From: Pseudomonadota bacterium
Lineage (GTDB): Bacteria > Pseudomonadota > Gammaproteobacteria > Pseudomonadales > Azotimanducaceae
Reading direction: 5' to 3'
DNA length: 8,229 nucleotides
NCBI GenBank assembly: GCA_027622495.1
Contig: JAQBYL010000177.1
Span: 1-8,229 of the forward strand
This document shows, piece by piece, positions 6,760 through 8,229 of the stretch. The notes beneath the pieces are model-generated. The model worked only from the letters and a program-made list of their open reading frames with translations, did not search any database and was not told the origin of the DNA. Position numbers and translations under genes: made by a program. Each line of letters begins with the position of its first letter. The first letter of the stretch is position 1.

Positions 6760-7869
6760 ATGCATAGTGACACACAGACCCCAGTCGATCCGTTCAAGGA
6801 TACGGCGGTACCGGAACTTGCCGACGTTCGATCAGGCGAGGATCTTGATTGGGACGGCATCGAACAACACCTGCGGTCCCACCTGCCAGCAGAGCTAAAC
6901 CTTGACGGCCCTTTCAAGGTGCTCCAGTTCCCTAACGGGAGTGCCAATCTCACATACATGATTCAGTTTGCCGACACTGAGCTGGTTCTGCGCCGTCCCC
7001 CCTTTGGCACGCTGGCGCCCGGTGCCCATGATATGAAACGGGAATACCGGGTGCTCTCGGTGTTGTGGCAGATTTTCGATAAAGCGCCGCGTGCCTACCT
7101 TTTCTGTGACGATCACACTATTGGCGGTTCGGATTTCTTTGTGATGGAGCGGCGAAAGGGTGAAGTGATACGAGGCGTGATACCGGCTTCGATGCGACAT
7201 CACACTGATGTTGGGCGTCGGATCGGGCTGGCCCTGGTGGATGCGATGGCCGAGTTTCATCTTCTGGACCCCGACAAGGTTGGATTGAGTGGCCTCGGAA
7301 AACCTGACGGTTTTGTTGCGCGACAAGTCGGTGGCTGGAAAAAACGCTGGGACCTGGTGGCAAACCCGGAGCATGACCAAGCGATGACCGAAATTCATGC
7401 ACGCCTTGAACAATCCATGCCAGCAGCACAGCGCATCAGCCTGGTTCACAACGACCTGAAGCTCGACAACTGCATGTTTGACCCCGCAAATCCCGATTCC
7501 GTTAGTGCCTTTTTTGATTGGGACATGACCACTCTCGGAGATCCGCTGATCGACCTGGGCACACTACTGAACTACTGGCCTGATCCTTCAGATCCGGTGG
7601 AAACTGCGCGGGGTAGCCACGATGGTATGGGCAGGATGGGTCTGCCTGCACGTGCCGAGGTCGCTAAACACTATGGTGAGAAGACTGGTCTGGATGTCTC
7701 GTTTGCCAACTGGTACGACGCTTTCGCGCAATGGAAAACCGCAACAGTAATACAGCAACTACACCATCGTTGGGTTGTTGGCGAATCCACAGATGAACGG
7801 ATGAAAACCATCGCAGACCGACTGCCTGGGCTACTCGCGAATGCAGAAAAGCTGCTGACGGAAATTTGA
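6760..7869 (+). CDS. APH/ACAD10-like phosphotransferase (LvaA-type kinase)
   Basis: This 369-aa protein has a protein-kinase-like fold of the aminoglycoside phosphotransferase/choline kinase family. The nucleotide loop is PNGSANLTYMI (58-68), followed by LVLRRPP (75-81) and KREYRVL (93-99). The catalytic loop is VHNDLKLDN (229-237, catalytic D232, metal-binding N237), and the metal-binding DWD is at 253-255 with GDPLIDLG (260-267). The subfamily includes the N-terminal domain of ACAD10/ACAD11 and Pseudomonas putida LvaA, which phosphorylate the hydroxyl of hydroxyacyl-CoAs during catabolism. Antibiotic resistance is an unlikely role. ATG 6760 has an agaaggg Shine-Dalgarno sequence (6744-6750) about 9 bp upstream. 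It is divergent from the CoA-transferase, which could supply its CoA-thioester substrate. All catalytic residues are intact. The acyl-CoA dehydrogenase partner expected from ACAD10 and LvaA/LvaC is not seen here. Confidence 0.94.
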   Translation: MHSDTQTPVDPFKDTAVPELADVRSGEDLDWDGIEQHLRSHLPAELNLDGPFKVLQFPNGSANLTYMIQFADTELVLRRPPFGTLAPGAHDMKREYRVLSVLWQIFDKAPRAYLFCDDHTIGGSDFFVMERRKGEVIRGVIPASMRHHTDVGRRIGLALVDAMAEFHLLDPDKVGLSGLGKPDGFVARQVGGWKKRWDLVANPEHDQAMTEIHARLEQSMPAAQRISLVHNDLKLDNCMFDPANPDSVSAFFDWDMTTLGDPLIDLGTLLNYWPDPSDPVETARGSHDGMGRMGLPARAEVAKHYGEKTGLDVSFANWYDAFAQWKTATVIQQLHHRWVVGESTDERMKTIADRLPGLLANAEKLLTEI

Positions 7870-7885
7870 TCTGTAGTCTGATCAA
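7866..7885. terminator. Weak hairpin between the convergent kinase and crotonase genes
   Basis: TTGATC (7866-7871) and GATCAA (7880-7885) form a 6-bp stem with an 8-base loop, overlapping the kinase stop codon. The two facing genes end only 22 bp apart, so a shared terminator would be expected here. The stem is AT-rich and no T-tract follows on either strand, so a factor-independent terminator is doubtful. Confidence 0.2.
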
Positions 7886-7891
7886 GGCCCA

Positions 7892-8229
7892 TCAGAAACT
7901 TTCCGGTATATCCTTCGTCACACTCATCTTCCATTCAGGGGGGCGCTTTTCCAGAAAGGATCGCACTCCTTCTTTCATATCTGCTGAGGACCCCATCCAC
8001 TGCAGAATTTTCCCTTCGGTCTTCATCATGTCGGGAATCTTCGTTGCAAGACCTTCCCACAACAGTTTTTTCGACAAAGCCACAGACACCGGTGCGGTAT
8101 TGGCTGCGATGTCTTGCGCAATCGCCATCGCCCTTTGCATGTTCAGCAACCAGTCGCACATCGGCGAGCATAGGATAGGTAATCCCCACGCCAATCGCGG
8201 CACCGTTTATGGCAGCGATCACCGGCTTT
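7892..8229 (-). pseudogene. Enoyl-CoA hydratase/isomerase (crotonase) gene, 5'-partial, with internal deletion and frameshift
   Basis: Two frames carry two pieces of one crotonase. From the window edge to about 8133, one frame reads KPVIAAINGAAIGVGITYP and continues to VRLVAEHAK, the oxyanion-hole region of the family. From about 8131 to the stop at 7892, another frame reads AMAIAQDIAANTAPVSVAL and ends in SFLEKRPPEW...IPESF, the normal C-terminus of this clade. The segment normally between them is missing. It runs from FGFVFVRRG after EHAK to the helix before the DIA block, an estimated 60-75 residues, and includes the catalytic glutamate loop. The frames differ, so the product would be garbled after the junction. 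The 5' part lies outside the window. It converges on the kinase gene. The cause is either true gene decay or a sequencing/assembly collapse; the family call itself is firm. Confidence 0.87.

Noticed and set aside
6895..7449. 184-codon open frame antisense to the kinase
   Set aside because: It covers the kinase nucleotide loop and catalytic region on the opposite strand and has no domain character.
6760..7869. Aminoglycoside-resistance gene
   Set aside because: The fold is shared, but the LRRPP and HNDLKLDN motif set and the catabolic neighbours point to the LvaA/ACAD10-like subfamily.
1..8229. CRISPR array, tRNA, rRNA, toxin-antitoxin or phage defence system
   Set aside because: No spaced repeats, cloverleaf-like sequence or defence-type protein motifs were seen on either strand.

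Overview
The window reads as bacterial chromosome, most likely from a gammaproteobacterium or close relative with an aerobic, CoA-thioester-based catabolic lifestyle. The basis is protein flavour (a CPYAMRAR-type glutathione S-transferase, a type I Baeyer-Villiger monooxygenase, a tandem CaiB/BaiF CoA-transferase, an LvaA/ACAD10-like kinase, a crotonase) and moderately GC-rich coding sequence. No marker gene fixes the taxon.

Layout, left to right. Positions 1-565 hold the right part of an IS6-family insertion sequence: most of its DDE transposase, cut by the window edge, and a plausible right terminus near 565. Positions 566-798 show no gene. A Baeyer-Villiger monooxygenase runs leftward (2418-799). 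Positions 2419-3003 look like decayed or non-coding DNA, with an unrecognised open frame and a short remnant resembling the dinucleotide-binding start of an FAD oxidoreductase. A small GST-family gene (3004-3534, rightward) lacks roughly 45 residues of its middle. A YfcE-type metallophosphoesterase (4111-3551, leftward) lies downstream of, and on the same strand as, a large two-domain CoA-transferase (6609-4192). A 150-bp divergent intergenic region with inverted repeats separates the CoA-transferase from an aminoglycoside-phosphotransferase/ACAD10-like kinase (6760-7869, rightward). At the right edge, facing the kinase, is the 3' part of an enoyl-CoA hydratase gene (8229-7892, leftward) broken by an internal deletion and frame change.

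How it may work together (inference): the monooxygenase converts a ketone to an ester or lactone. After hydrolysis this gives a hydroxy acid, which the CoA-transferase could load onto CoA. The kinase belongs to the family that phosphorylates the hydroxyl of hydroxyacyl-CoAs so that an acyl-CoA dehydrogenase partner can remove it, feeding beta-oxidation. The hydrolase and dehydrogenase this scheme needs are not in the window. Two genes (GST and crotonase) carry internal deletions, and an IS lies close by, so the region is either decaying or contains assembly collapses; raw reads would decide. I found no CRISPR array, tRNA, rRNA or recognisable defence system.
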